Positions 47,809 through 59,118 of a DNA stretch of 64,000 nt are shown here, piece by piece. Origin of the DNA: Obelidium mucronatum (Eukaryota; Chytridiomycota; Chytridiomycetes; Chytridiales; Chytriomycetaceae); the NCBI GenBank assembly GCA_025765595.1, contig JAIVFH010000017.1:124001-188000 (forward strand), given 5' to 3'. Below the pieces are notes generated by a model. It saw only the letters and a program-made list of their open reading frames with translations, was not told where the DNA came from and did not search any database. A program made the position numbers and the translations under genes. Each line of letters opens with the position of its first letter. The first letter of the stretch is position 1.

Positions 47809-50199
47809 ATGTTCCGCCAAGCTCTCAGACACGTCACAACGAAAACCACCTCCCCGAGACATTCCCTCTGCCAGTCTCTACGAGTATGCGCATATTCAAC
47901 ACAACCAACCGAGTATCCCCCCGTCCAGCGCCTGCCTATCCAACCTCTTGAGGCCACGTGCGCTCGATACTTGGAAAGGTCAGTTCAACCTCGTCTTTAT
48001 TTGTAGAAAACTCACCAGTAGACGAAAAAAAGTTGCAAGCCTCTTCTCACTCAAGAAGAATTTGAAAAGACGACAGCGGCGGTTCAAACGTTTTCTCGAA
48101 GTGGAGGGTTCGGTGACGTTCTCCAAGAACGATTGAGACAGCTAGATGCTACAGAACAGGTCACAATTCACATTTCTTCTTTATTTTTTTTTGGTTCTTG
48201 GTGACCGTGAGGACGATTCGTTGATTTTTTTTTTTTTAATTTCAAACAGAATTCGTGGCTCGAAAATATCTGGTTGAACAAGGCGTACTTGGAATGGCGA
48301 GAACCGTCATTGATTAATGTCAATTGGTGGTGTCAATTAGCCGACCCCAAGGGTGGATTAGTCAAAACGCCAGAAGAGAGTCCAGTGACGGATTTTCAAT
48401 TACAGCGTGCGAGTCAGTTGATTTCGAACATGCTTGATTTCAAGGTTTTGGTTGATGAGTTGAGTAGATGCTTCAAGGCGTAGAACCCTATGTTAAAAAA
48501 AAACCACACACATAATACAGTCGTCTCTTGCCGCAAGAATACATGAAGGAATCGCCGTTATGTATGAATCAGTACACCAACATGTTTGGTGTCACACGTA
48601 TTCCAGGGGAGAAGGCGGACACGATTTCGTCAACGTTCCCTTCCAAAGCTACGCATATTATTGTGATGGTGCGCGACCAAATGTATACGCTGGATGTTAT
48701 TGCGAAAGATGGACGCCGTGTTTCAATGGAAGGCGTTTCCAATATGTTGCGACAGGTTGAAAAGGATAGCTGGATGGGTGAGAGGCAGGCACCCGTGGGA
48801 ATTCTTACTGCAGGACACCGTGATACAAACTTCAAGGTAGCTATTATAAATTCTGCTTATGATCTGTTGAAACACTTTCTTTTTTCCAAGGGATATTCGC
48901 GTCTTCAAAAAATCAGCGAGCAAAACGCAAATAACCTTGAATTGATTCGAACTTCCTTGTTTGTGGTGTGCTTGGACACAAAGGGTGGCGATAAGTTGTT
49001 GCCAGAAGAAACACATGGGCAGATTTTCCACAATTACGATGGTTACAATCGATGGTTTGATAAAGCACTGCAGCTTATTGTTCTGCCAAGCGGTCGAGCT
49101 GGTTTTAACGGGGAACATACTCCAACGGATGCTGTTATTCCTGGACGGTTGATGGATTATGCGGTGAAGACGTGAGTTCTATTGAGGATTTTTTCCGCTG
49201 GTTATTCAACTAGCCATCAGTTTTCCTGCCAATGCGAGCAACGCGGTCTCCAATAATGCTATTCCCGGTCCCCAAAAGCTGCACTGGACAGTTGACCAGG
49301 AAACCACATCACACATGAAAGAGGCTGAAGTCACTGCTGCGTCTTTGATTCAAGATACGTTTAGTTGCTTGCTTCAAACAGAAGTTTACGGAAGTCAGTT
49401 CATCAAGACTGTTGGTAAGGATATGTTTGGTCGTCCTTTAGCGAATACTAAAATCCGTCCCTCAGCCAAGGCTAGTCCCGATGCATATGTACAAATTGCT
49501 TTGCAACTCGCTTGGAGGCGCTTGCACAAAGATCCAACAGCAGTTTATGAAAGCGCCTCTATTCGATTGTTCAAACACGGCAGAACTGAAACAATTAGGA
49601 GTTTGACGGAGGATACTTGGAAATTCGCATCCACTTTTGATGATTCCAGTATTTCTGTAAGTGCATGGCCGAGATAGAGTTTTTTATACTTCATGTTCTC
49701 AGTGGGTCCATTATTATTTAGATTGACGAAAAGCGCCTGTTGTTTGGGAAAGCGGTCAAGAGCCAGGCAAATATGGCCAAAGAAGCCACCTTTGGAAGAG
49801 GGGTTGATCGACACTTGCTGGCGCTTCGAACTTTGATTCAATCTCCTGAAGAGCAGAAGCGAGCCACGTTGTTCACTGACCCTGCATACATCAAATCCAT
49901 GTACTTTAAGCTCTCAACCAGCAACATGAGTCCTGGAGATTCATTCTACGGAGGATTTGGTCCAGTTGTTCCCGAAGGTATGTACTCTGTTTTTTTTTTT
50001 TTTTTTGCTGATATCACAGAATGTAATGCGAGCGACAGGGTACGGAATCAACTATGCCATTGGCAAAGACGATTTGAAGTTTTCCATTTCGCACAAACCT
50101 TCCTGCCCAACAACCAGTGCTTTGGATTTCAGAGCTGCTTTGTTGGCGAGTCTTGTTGATCTCCAAAATCTTTTCGAAGTTGGTACCGACTCTGCTTGA
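47809..50199 (+). CDS. CAT2: Carnitine O-acetyltransferase
   Basis: Eight exons (47809-47982, 48040-48159, 48250-48458, 48521-48836, 48891-49171, 49221-49656, 49722-49977, 50039-50199), 650 aa. The N-terminus (MFRQALRHVTTKTTSPRHSL) is basic and hydroxylated, like a mitochondrial presequence. Family landmarks: YPPVQRLPIQPLEATCARYL, WLENIWLNKAYLEWREP, PLCMNQYTNMFG, GILTAGHRD, NRWFDKALQLIV, the catalytic His in FNGEHTPTDA, YESASIRLFKHGRTETIRS and SPGDSFYGGFGPVVPEGYG. It moves acetyl groups between CoA and carnitine for transport across organelle membranes. The first intron edge (after YLERS) is uncertain; its donor is weak. The 54-nt intron at 48837 could be read through in frame. No peroxisomal C-terminal signal is present (ends TDSA). 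Confidence 0.88.
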
Positions 50200-50238
50200 C
50201 ATAAAATAATAAAGCCAATGTGACAATCTGTCGTGGAA

Positions 50239-51339
50239 TCATAATTTACTTTCTAGTTTCAAAACCGTTGAATTCATAAAATCCAAGAAGGATTGGACAG
50301 CCGCATCAACAGTTGAAAGCTCCAAATGCAGATGATGACTCCCAGGCATATGAACGACTTTCAAGTTCTTAACATGGCTGGCACGGTTTCCGAATCCCTT
50401 TTTGTTGAGCCAATCATAGAGACCCTTGTCGCCGTATATGTTGAGAACGGGGCATTGAATGCCGTCAAGAAACGTGTGCACATCGTCTTCGCTGTAGCGC
50501 ATTGGACTATTTTTCACAGCGACAGGGTCTGAGCTCCAGACAAACTTGCCGGTCTCTGTCTTCACGACGCCGCGGTCGACCAGCCGCTGTGTTCCTGGCT
50601 CTGACACAAAGTGCAGACCAGTCTTCATGCGCACGCGCACGGCGGCGTCCTTTGATTCGAACTGCGCCATTCTTTTGCCTTCGTCTTTTTCCTCTTTTTC
50701 TTTTTCCTCCGCTTTTCGGCGCCGCACTGCAATGGCCGTTGTCGCGTCGACCAGCGCCGAAACCGGTTGCGCAATCGGGCCGAGCGCCTCGATCGCAACG
50801 AGCGACGCAACGCGCGGCGCCACGACGGCGGCAACAAGCGACGCGACGGCGGCGCCCATCGAGTGGCCGAGCAGCGAGAACGACGGCCACTCTGCTTGGT
50901 TGTTCGGTTGAGTTGTTCAATGTTGCGTCAGGCTGTGGGTCTGCAGACACTGACCTAGCGCGTCCAGCACAGACACAACGTCTTCGACGTAGTTGTACAC
51001 GGCGTAGTTGGCCTCAATGTGTCTGCGAGAGAGCGGGTGAGTGAGTGTAGTCTAGCTAGTGCATTCAAACGACCGACGCACCGATGGTCTGAGCGCCCAT
51101 GTCCGGCAAAGTCCAAGGCAACCACGTAGAAGCGGTCTGGATCAGCCGCAAAGACGCGTTCGAGAAAAAAGTCCCACGTGGCGCAGTTGTCCAGCCACTG
51201 TACAGTGCATCACATCATCAGCGCCGCCAGTGCAAACAACGCTAACCCCGTGTAGCGCCAGTATGCGGTGCGCTGACTGCGTGTCCTTGCCCCAGACGAC
51301 TGCTCTGAGCGTGAGGCCTCTGAATGTGGTAAACTGCAT
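50239..51339 (-). CDS. Alpha/beta hydrolase, serine hydrolase-like (SERHL type)
   Basis: Four exons (51339-51247, 51197-51082, 51022-50955, 50891-50239), 309 aa. LALHGWLDNCATWDFF, VALDFAGHGRSDHR, nucleophile elbow LLGHSMGAAVASLVA, acid region LNIYGDKGLYDWL and His in MPGSHHLHLE follow the SERHL/MEST-like hydrolases. Triad residues appear intact. Substrate unknown. A charged helical insert (RRRKAEEKEKEEKDEGKR) sits in the cap region and is very G+C-rich at its start. The two genes at this locus diverge, with 46 bases between start codons (51339 and 51386). Confidence 0.8.
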
Positions 51340-51385
51340 TAGCTGGATTACTTTTTGTTTTTTATCAACACATTATCAGCAGCCA

Positions 51386-54300
51386 ATGGCAAGCGACTTT
51401 GTGCTCGAGACGCGCGCAGCCGCCGCCTTCCACGGGCCCGTCGCCGTGTACAAACACGCGCGCACGCAGCTGCGCGTCGTGTTTGCGGCGCTGCCCGGGC
51501 CGCTCGTGTCCGCGCAGGTGGTGCTGCCGACGGGCGCCCTCGACGACGCCGGCCTGCCGCACACGCTCGAGCATCTCGTCTTCTGCGGCTCCGCGGCGTT
51601 TCCAAGGTGCGGCGCGGCTTACGTAAGCGACTGGCACTGACGCGTAACTCTTTCACTCTTTCACTGGCAGGCGCGGCTTCCTCGACACGCTGGCCACCCG
51701 CTCGCTGTCCACGGGCTCAAACGCCTACACGGCCGAGGACCACACATGCTACTCCATTGCAACGGCTGGCGCAGAGGGCTTCTGCAGGGTCCTGCCCTGT
51801 CTCGTCGACCACATTTTAAACCCAACGCTGACAGACGAGCAGTTCATAACGGAAGTCTACCACATTGACGGAACGGGCGCGGAAAACGGTGTCGTGTTTT
51901 GTGAAATGGCGGGTCGAGAGTACACTGAGGGGGATCTTGTGGACTTGAAGATTCGGCAAACACTGTTTCCAAACACTGCCTATGCATTCGAATGCGGCGG
52001 AAAGACTGATTCTATCAGGCATTTGACGAATGCAGATATTAAAAGCTATCATAAGTAAGTTGGTTTGGTGTGATCAGCTACCAAACTGTTGTGCTTTCTT
52101 GTTCCAAGTATTGATACGTACTACTAGGCGATTCTACAGTGCAGACCGAATGACCATCTTAATCTGCGGAACAGTTGATCACGAGAGCATCTTCAAAGCA
52201 TTAAGAGCCGTTGACTTGACATCCTCCACCAACAGCTCAGACTCCCAACCAACAACCCAACAACACGAATCCATTGAATTCACAACATCCCAAGAACACA
52301 TATCCGCATCAGTCGCAGAAACAGTAGAGTTCCCCTCCCAAGATGAATCTCACGGCTCCATTGTTTTCGCATGGAAGGGACCCCACTCAAATGACTTTCG
52401 GAAAATAGTGTCGCTTGATATTTTGCTTCGTTTCTTGCAGGATACCAGTGCGAGTCCATTGTATCAGACATTTGTGGAGACTGAAGAGCCGTGGGCGGCG
52501 GAAGTGGATTATGATGTCAAGAGCTACTTACAGACCGCTATTGTTTTGTATTTCAGTGGCGTTAAATTAAAGGGTCAAGAATCTTTGGATGATGCGGATG
52601 CCGGGAACGAAGATGATATGGAGGTTGAAGAAGGTGAGGACGGTGATGATGATTGGGTTGATGAGGACGGATCACACGATGGTGCTACTTAGCTCTTCGG
52701 AAGATGAAGGAGACTCGGGGACCGCTGCTGTTGATCCAGAAGAGTTCAAAATCAAGCTTGTGGCTCTACTTCAAAAGTACAGCCAACCAGAAAATATTTC
52801 ACAGGAAGACATTGCACGGACAATTGATCGATACACGCTTAAAATCAAGGAAGCCTTTGAAGAAGATCCTCATGAAGTGGTGGCGAATTATATGATGAGT
52901 GACATTACCCGATTCCATCTGTCAAATTCACTGCAAGGCAGTGCCGATGATATTAAGGACCCTCTTTGACAATGACTCGTGGGGCAGTGTTCCGCATTGT
53001 CAGAGAATTGTTGAATGAACCAATGGAGTATTGGAGTGGTTTGGTCAAAACCTGGTTGTTGGATCAGGCTGCAGCCCAGTTTATTGCCAAACCAAGTCGC
53101 TCTTTGGCCGCTCAACTTGCTTCAAAGGAAGCGCAAGCATTAGCGCTCCGGAAGCAGACACTTGGAGAGACTGGACTAGCCAAACTGAATGAATTATCAG
53201 TGAATGCCTTCAACGCAAACAAAGTCGACCTACCTGAATCAGTTCTCAACGACTTTCCATCTGTTCCAGATGTTGCAGACTTGCCAAAATTGACTTGCGA
53301 CATGTCCATCCATGACATATCAACAACGCCAGAATCCACACTTCGACCATTGACACAGGCGCAAATCGTTCAAACCGAAACTCTCTTTACTCATTTTCGC
53401 ATTGCATTCAACATTTCATCTCTTCCCGCAAAGCTACGACCCTACCTTGTTTTATTCCAAGAACTCCTATTCCAAAGCCCCGTCGCCGTCCCAAACAGCC
53501 CCGAAATCGACTACCGCACCGTAATCAAGAAAACAGCAGAAACCTTTGTCTCCCACGAAGCGTCCTGTCGGTTTCGGAAACGACATGTGGAGCTGCGGCT
53601 GGCTTTCCGAAATGTTTATGGTCTCCTGTGTCGAGCGATCCAGTCCAACTTTACGCAATCGATTGAATGGGTGTTGCATGTGATCTTATTCACCAAGTTT
53701 ACAAAAGAACGGGTTGTGAGTGCGATTCAGAAACTGTCGTCGGATTTAATGGATATCAAGAGAGATGGGTCTTGTTTACAGTCTGCAGGTTGCCACGCGG
53801 CTCACGAGTTGTAGAAGAAAGGAGGAGGATGACGGGTGTTGCGTTGAATGACTTGGCAATCAGTATTTTCACGCAGCAAAACTTTTTGAAGGGGTCGAGT
53901 AAGAAAGTCAAAGTCGGGTGGGTCTCTAAAGGGAGTCAAGGCTGTGATTGATTCCTTGGAGGCGTTGAAGAGCGCGATTGTTGTTGGGATGGCGGATTCA
54001 CCTGGGTTTGTTCAGTTGGGTTTGCCGTTGGATTCTGACGAATCAGGAGTGGATCGATCCACTGTGTTGGATCTGTTTTTGAAGAAATGGGATCAAGATG
54101 CGAGGACTTTTTATAGTCTGACGAAACAGAGTCCTCGATCCTGCACCAGGAAAAGGCGCTGCTGCGTCGTTGGCGTTTCCTCTGTTGCGGCATCCCTTTG
54201 ATGTTTCGCTGTTGGATACAAGCAAGTTTGGAAACGGTAGTCATTGTTCCTGTGGAGGGAATTACTGCGTCGTACATGTCCATTATTGTTCCATGCGATG

Positions 54301-54975
54301 TGTTGAAAACCAAGGATTACTACGCTGGTAAAAAGCCTATTCTCTCATGATATTTTTTTGTGTGTGTCTGTGTGTTACTTAATGTTTGTGTTCAGTGACT
54401 CTGTTGGCTGAACTCTTGTCAAGAGCCGAAGGCCCTCTCTACACTTCGATTCGCGGAAAAGGTTACTGCATACTGACTCGTCAATCTCCCTTGCAGCATG
54501 GTCGTCTCATTTGACATTTGATTTGAGCGAATCCTCTGACCCGTACCGCGCCTGCTGTCGAATTCTACAACATCCTGCATTCTCTTGGCACAGGAAGCTG
54601 GGTTCGCCGATATCGCAAGTGCATTCAACATTGAAACCGCGAGAGCGTCGGTGGTGTATCGAGTTGTAACTGAAAAAGCCACGGGTGGTGGATGTATTGG
54701 ATCCACGCTGAGAAGATGTCTCCGTGGATTCATGACTGACGAGCAGGAACGTGAGTTTCACGCGAATCTGTATCAAATTACGTCTCGCTGATTTGAAGCG
54801 GGTGTATGATTTGTATTTCAGGACAGTTTTTGGATGAGAGCAAGAGGATTGTGACTTTGATTACCAAATCGCAGGAGGCGCAAGTAGTTGGCGGGAAGTT
54901 TGTAAGCAGTTTGAGGAGGAGCCGTTGAATATTCGGTTGAAGCTTGTGCATAAGCTGTCTGAATTTGATTTGTGA
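51386..54975 (+). pseudogene. M16C metallopeptidase gene with many frame breaks
   Basis: Exons 51386-51606, 51671-52054, 52128-52633 and from 52704 onward read well: zinc motif HTLEHLVFCGS (HxxEH), the second Glu region in GVVFCEMAGREYTE, and strands typical of the cytosolic M16C peptidases (YOL098C/SDD3-like). After about 52950 homologous protein sequence continues to the end (WSGLVKTWLLDQ, PSVPDVADLP, LFLKKWDQDARTFY, EGITASYMSIIVPCD, RAEGPLYTSIRGKGY, VVYRVVTEKATGG, LADLKRVYDLYF) but moves between all three frames at about 52965, 52990, 53785, 53930, 54130, 54230, 54475, 54550 and 54825. At least two breaks fall in C or G runs. Either a decaying gene or local consensus errors. As read it cannot make a full peptidase. 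Confidence 0.7.
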
Positions 54976-55032
54976 TTTTTGAAGCGATTGAAATATCATA
55001 ATGTTTCCGTATTTTATTTTTTTGTTTGCTGT

Positions 55033-55695
55033 TCAATCTTCATATTCGTCCTGGTATTGCTGCTGCTGCTGCTGCTGTTGCTGAAATTGATGCTGCTCAA
55101 AGGCCTGTAGCGTGGCAACAGTGCTTGCTACGTCATCGCGCGGTGGTCGATCGCCCTTCACACTCTGCTAGAAATTGTAAAGTACCATTCGGATTAGCAA
55201 TACAACAAGCTACACATACGCGCACACACACATTCATACCTCGCGATACTTTGTCAGATATGTCTTTAGAGTGTCGCTGTAGTTGTCAAACCCCAAAGAC
55301 GTAAGAGCCCATAAAATGTCTTCACCACCAATAGTTTTTCGCTTTTCTACAGCACATCTGTCTGAGGCTTTGATGGGAATTAAGGTTGGGCGTATTGTTT
55401 TTGGATTGATGTGCCTCCAATACCTTCAGATGTCACAAAGGAGATAAACTCAGAGACACATTCTTGAAGACAGTCCTAACGAGAGAGGGGAGAATTGAGA
55501 ACGTTGGTTAATAGATCGGTGATCGACCATAAAAGAAACAACCTTTGCATCTTTGGCTATTTTTGCATTCTCTGGTAGCGCGCGTTTCATTAATCGAGCC
55601 ACATTTGCGATTGGAAGGAGACGGTCTTTATCGAGTGAGGCTGCGGTGGCGACGGCGGCGTCGTCGATAATGTCTTCGGGTTGGTCTTGCATCAT
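55033..55695 (-). CDS. HAP3: NF-YB/HAP3 subunit of the CCAAT-binding factor
   Basis: Four exons (55695-55543, 55475-55424, 55367-55240, 55164-55033), 154 aa. The histone-fold core is complete: [86 protein letters not shown]. It pairs with NF-YC and then NF-YA to bind CCAAT boxes in promoters. The C-terminus has a run of eight Gln, then YQDEYED. All introns sit in conserved positions by phase; intron 2 ends in CAAAG. Confidence 0.9.
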
Positions 55696-55799
55696 TCTTT
55701 TATTTATTTTTTACGCAAGTTGTCGAATAGCAAAAACCCGCAACTTGCTCGAAAAGCTGAAGTCTCTAGTACGGGGATTATACTTTTTTTTTTTGGTTA

Positions 55800-56183
55800 G
55801 GTTTGGTTTGGTTTGCTGGCTTCCAGTGTTGTTGAAAGCCGTCCTCACCGCCTCCTCCTCTGCTCATTTGGTTTCTTCTTTTGGACGTTACCTGTTTCGA
55901 GATGCCGTGAAGGCCAAGCATTCCAACAACTTATCTTCCATCGATTCCGCTGACCTCCGACTCGTGTACAAGAACAAATCCGAATTTGACATGAAAAGCG
56001 CTGACAATAGAAAGGAAGAGCCGTTGGAAGACGACCCTCTCAATTCAATGAGAGGCTCTCATTGATGGCTTTGGCACCACATCAAAGAAGGACGCTCTCG
56101 TTGTCGCTGTTCAAGCTTCCGAATCTCTTCCAAATCCCCCTTACACCAATATTTCTGCATTAAATCAGCTCCCTTTATTCTGA
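55800..56183 (+). pseudogene. Relic of a crinkler (CRN)-like N-terminal domain
   Basis: The plus strand encodes a stretch that matches the ubiquitin-like head of crinkler-family proteins of chytrids and oomycetes: LFRDAVKAKHSNNLSSIDSA, then a Leu/Glu-rich piece and, in another frame from about 56055, ALIDGFGTTSKKDALVVAVQ. No start codon, secretion signal or C-terminal effector domain is present, and the frame breaks at about 56050. Its stop codon abuts the stop of the next gene exactly (TGA|TCA at 56181-56186). A dead fragment. Family call from motif memory. Confidence 0.45.
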
Positions 56184-57212
56184 TCACAAATCCTTCTTTC
56201 CAGAGGCAGCAGCGGCCTCTCTTTCGCGCTTTCTCAAGGCCCGTTTGCGGATATCAATGTGCATTTTGTTACTTTGCTTGATCCAAAAGGACTCACCCAT
56301 AAAGTTATCAATCACCCACATTAGGAGTGCATGGGATGGGTAAGGCGTGCTATCAATACTCTTGCCCAAATTCCCAAGCGCAGCCTTCACGAATTGCTTT
56401 GCGGATGGAGTAGTCCAGGACGGTTTTCTGATTTTCGACATTGGAGTCACGACAAAGAAGGCGCGCAAGTGTTCAACGTGAACGTTTTTGGGTTTCAGTT
56501 CCATTGCCAAGGCGATGGACCAGAATCTGAGGAATGCTTTGGACGCTGAGTAGACTGAGAGCATGCCGCATGGAACGACACCGGAGAGAGAACCAATGTT
56601 GAGGATCAGGCCCTTTTTGTTTTCAACCAGCATGGGGGCTACGATTTGAGTTATTTTGAGATGAGCTTGGATGTTGACTTGCACAATCGCATTGATGACG
56701 TCGCTAAGAAAACAAGAACATAGATTAAAAGAAGAGTACAAGAAGAGTACAAGAAACACGCACTCTTTCTCGTCCAGAAACTCGACTGGCATCTCGTGGC
56801 TTGTGCCGACATTGTTGACGAGGATGGCGACGGGGCCGCCGAGTGCTTCGACGACGGCGCGCAGCTGCGCCCAGTCAGCGTCTGTGGCGGCGGCCAGGTC
56901 GAGCACGTGGGTCCTGACGGTTGCGGCCGGGTTCGCGCGCCGGATGTCGGCGGCGGCGGCGCCGAGCTTTGCGGCGCTGCGCGCGACGAGCAGCACGCCG
57001 CACGCGCCGGCGAGCTGCGCCGCAAACTCGCGGCCGATGCCGTCGGACGCCCCCGTGACGATCGCCCACGACCCTGGCGCCGCGCCGAACGAACGCAGCG
57101 GGCGGCCCGGAACAGCGTACGCATTGGCGACTGTGTGCGCAAGCTTCAGCACCGCGTGTCCAACGGCGATCGCGCCGACGGCTGCCGCGGCGGTGACGAG
57201 AAGGCTGTCCAT
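56184..57212 (-). CDS. IFA38: Very-long-chain 3-oxoacyl-CoA reductase (HSD17B12/Ifa38 type)
   Basis: Two exons (57212-56764, 56703-56184), 322 aa. An N-terminal hydrophobic helix (LLVTAAAAVGAIAVGHAVL) anchors it in the ER. The short-chain dehydrogenase core has the NADPH motif TGASDGIGREFA, LVNNVGTS, NIGSLSGVV and catalytic YSASK. The C-terminus ends KKDL, a KKxx ER-retrieval signal. It performs the first reduction step of very-long-chain fatty acid elongation. Exon 1 is very G+C-rich with Ala-rich coding; exon 2 has neutral composition. PMSKIRKPSWTTPSAKQFVKAAL is the usual C-terminal region. The start gives the correct anchor. Confidence 0.88.
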   Translation of the reverse strand: MDSLLVTAAAAVGAIAVGHAVLKLAHTVANAYAVPGRPLRSFGAAPGSWAIVTGASDGIGREFAAQLAGACGVLLVARSAAKLGAAAADIRRANPAATVRTHVLDLAAATDADWAQLRAVVEALGGPVAILVNNVGTSHEMPVEFLDEKECVFLVLFLYSSFNLCSCFLSDVINAIVQVNIQAHLKITQIVAPMLVENKKGLILNIGSLSGVVPCGMLSVYSASKAFLRFWSIALAMELKPKNVHVEHLRAFFVVTPMSKIRKPSWTTPSAKQFVKAALGNLGKSIDSTPYPSHALLMWVIDNFMGESFWIKQSNKMHIDIRKRALRKREREAAAASGKKDL

Positions 57213-57411
57213 GGTTGGTTACTTGGCAACAATTGGTAGAAACACAGCCACGAAATGAAGCAAAGAAAACACGACCAATCGCATCTTTATTCCGATACTC
57301 GACTCAGCTTCGTTCAAAAAAAAAAAGAATCACAAAATGACAATGGCGGAAGTGGAATTTAGGGCCGTGAAAAAATGCCCTTTATGTAGAGGTGTTTGGA
57401 TGTTGATTTCT

Positions 57412-59005
57412 TTACTTGTTCAATGACTTGCGGACGGCATTGACAATGTTGTTGACGCTGGGCAGAGAGAGTTCTTCCAAGTTCTTGGCATATGGCATTG
57501 GAATATCAGCTCCAGTAACTCGAATTACTGGGGAATCCAAGTGGTCGAAAGCCTCGCTTTCCATGATTTGAGCGGCAATTTCGGAACCAACTCCGAATTG
57601 TGGCCATCCTCCTTCAACAGTGATCAAGTGGTTGGTCTTCTTGATGGATTGAACAATGGTTGGAACATCCAATGGTCGAATTGAACGCAAGTTGATGACT
57701 TCAGCGCTGATTCCTTCCTTGGCAAGAATAGCGGCAGCCTCAAGAGCGAACCCAACTGGGCGGGAGTGGGCAACAATAGTAACATCGGAACCTAAAAGAG
57801 GAAATGAAATCCATCAAAAAAAAAAAAAAAAAGAATACCATCACCAAAAATAAAAAAAAACTTCAGTTTACCTTCAAGCTCAATCTTGGCCTTTCCAATC
57901 TCAACGACAAAGTCCTTGCTCAAAACTTCGTCAGCAACTGGGAAGCTGATACCGTACATCAACTCGTTTTCCAAAACAACAACTGGGTTTGGGTCCCGAA
58001 TAGCAGCCTTCATCAAACCCTTGGCATCTTCAGCACTGTATGGAGAAACGACTTTGAGACCTGGAACAGAGCCGTACCAGGCAGCAAAACATTGGGAGTG
58101 TTGAGCGGCAACTCCGGCAGCAGCTCCGTTTGGTCCACGGAAGACAATTGGGCACGCAATCGTACCACCAGACATGTATCTCGTCTTGGCAGCAGAGTTG
58201 ACGACTTGATCAATAGCCTGTATAAAACACGCCAAAAAAATGTCAATTGCCAATTCACCCTCTTCGCACTTGATTTTGCCCCCCCTACCTGCATCGAGAA
58301 GTTGAAAGTCATGAACTCGCAAATAGGCTTCAATCCAGCCAAAGCAGCTCCAACGGCAATACCAGCAAAACCCATTTCAGTGATTGGGGTGTCAATAACT
58401 CGCTTGTCACCGTACTTTTCAAGGAGTCCCTTAGAGACCTGAAAATTTTGATGATTGAAGCTCCGTTAGTCGTTTACTTGAGAATCGAGACTGAAATAAA
58501 CGATTTGGATGATCCGTGGTTTTGTTTTTTCGTAACTGCTGCTGACGGGTTCACATTCTGGCATTTCCACTCTCCATCCCATCTGTCCCCATCACCGAGC
58601 AATAGGAGCGCTATTTTTCTCAGTGTGCGTCCGCGCAACATATTTCCCAAGCGATCATAATCGTGTGGAGGCTTTCCGTTTTTTGAAATAACGCCCTCAC
58701 CTTGTAAGCACCATTGTATTGAGCAACTTCCTCTCCCAACAAGAAAACAGTTTCATCGCGAGCCATTTCTTCGTCCATGGCCTGGTTCAACGCTTCTCTG
58801 ACAGTCAATTGCTACATTGTAAACGGTTATTTAAGAAAAAGGGAAAAAAAGCACAACTTAGTGGTTGCAAAAAAAAACAAACGAAACGATTATTTACGTT
58901 TCCAGCTGGAGTAGACAAAAAAGCGGCTGAAGATCGCATCTGAACTGATCGGAAGGAAGAGGTACGGAGGGCAGTAGCCCGCGAGAGCAGAGAGCGTTGG
59001 AACAT
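57412..59005 (-). CDS. PDB1: Pyruvate dehydrogenase E1 beta subunit, mitochondrial
   Basis: Five exons (59005-58898, 58811-58701, 58438-58289, 58217-57872, 57791-57412), 364 aa. Mitochondrial presequence [20 protein letters not shown], then [97 protein letters not shown], and [24 protein letters not shown] motif near the end, all in standard order. With E1 alpha it decarboxylates pyruvate using thiamine diphosphate. Intron 2 (58700-58439) is 262 nt, about four times the local norm; I see nothing coding in it. Confidence 0.93.
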
Positions 59006-59118
59006 TTTTTTTTGGGACTTGCTGAGAAAAGGAAGACGGGAGATTTTTCCGGTTTCTCCCCCCTTTCGCTGCTATCCGTTATCGCCTACCTTCTCTTTTT
59101 ATATACATATATATATTG

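Noticed and set aside
53780..53805. 15-nt intron to repair the M16C frame
   Set aside because: GT..AG ends exist but 15 nt is too short for a spliceosomal intron, and it would mend only one of about nine breaks.
58448..58700. Possible nested gene in the long intron of the PDH E1-beta gene
   Set aside because: A short open frame exists but has no recognisable features or codon bias.
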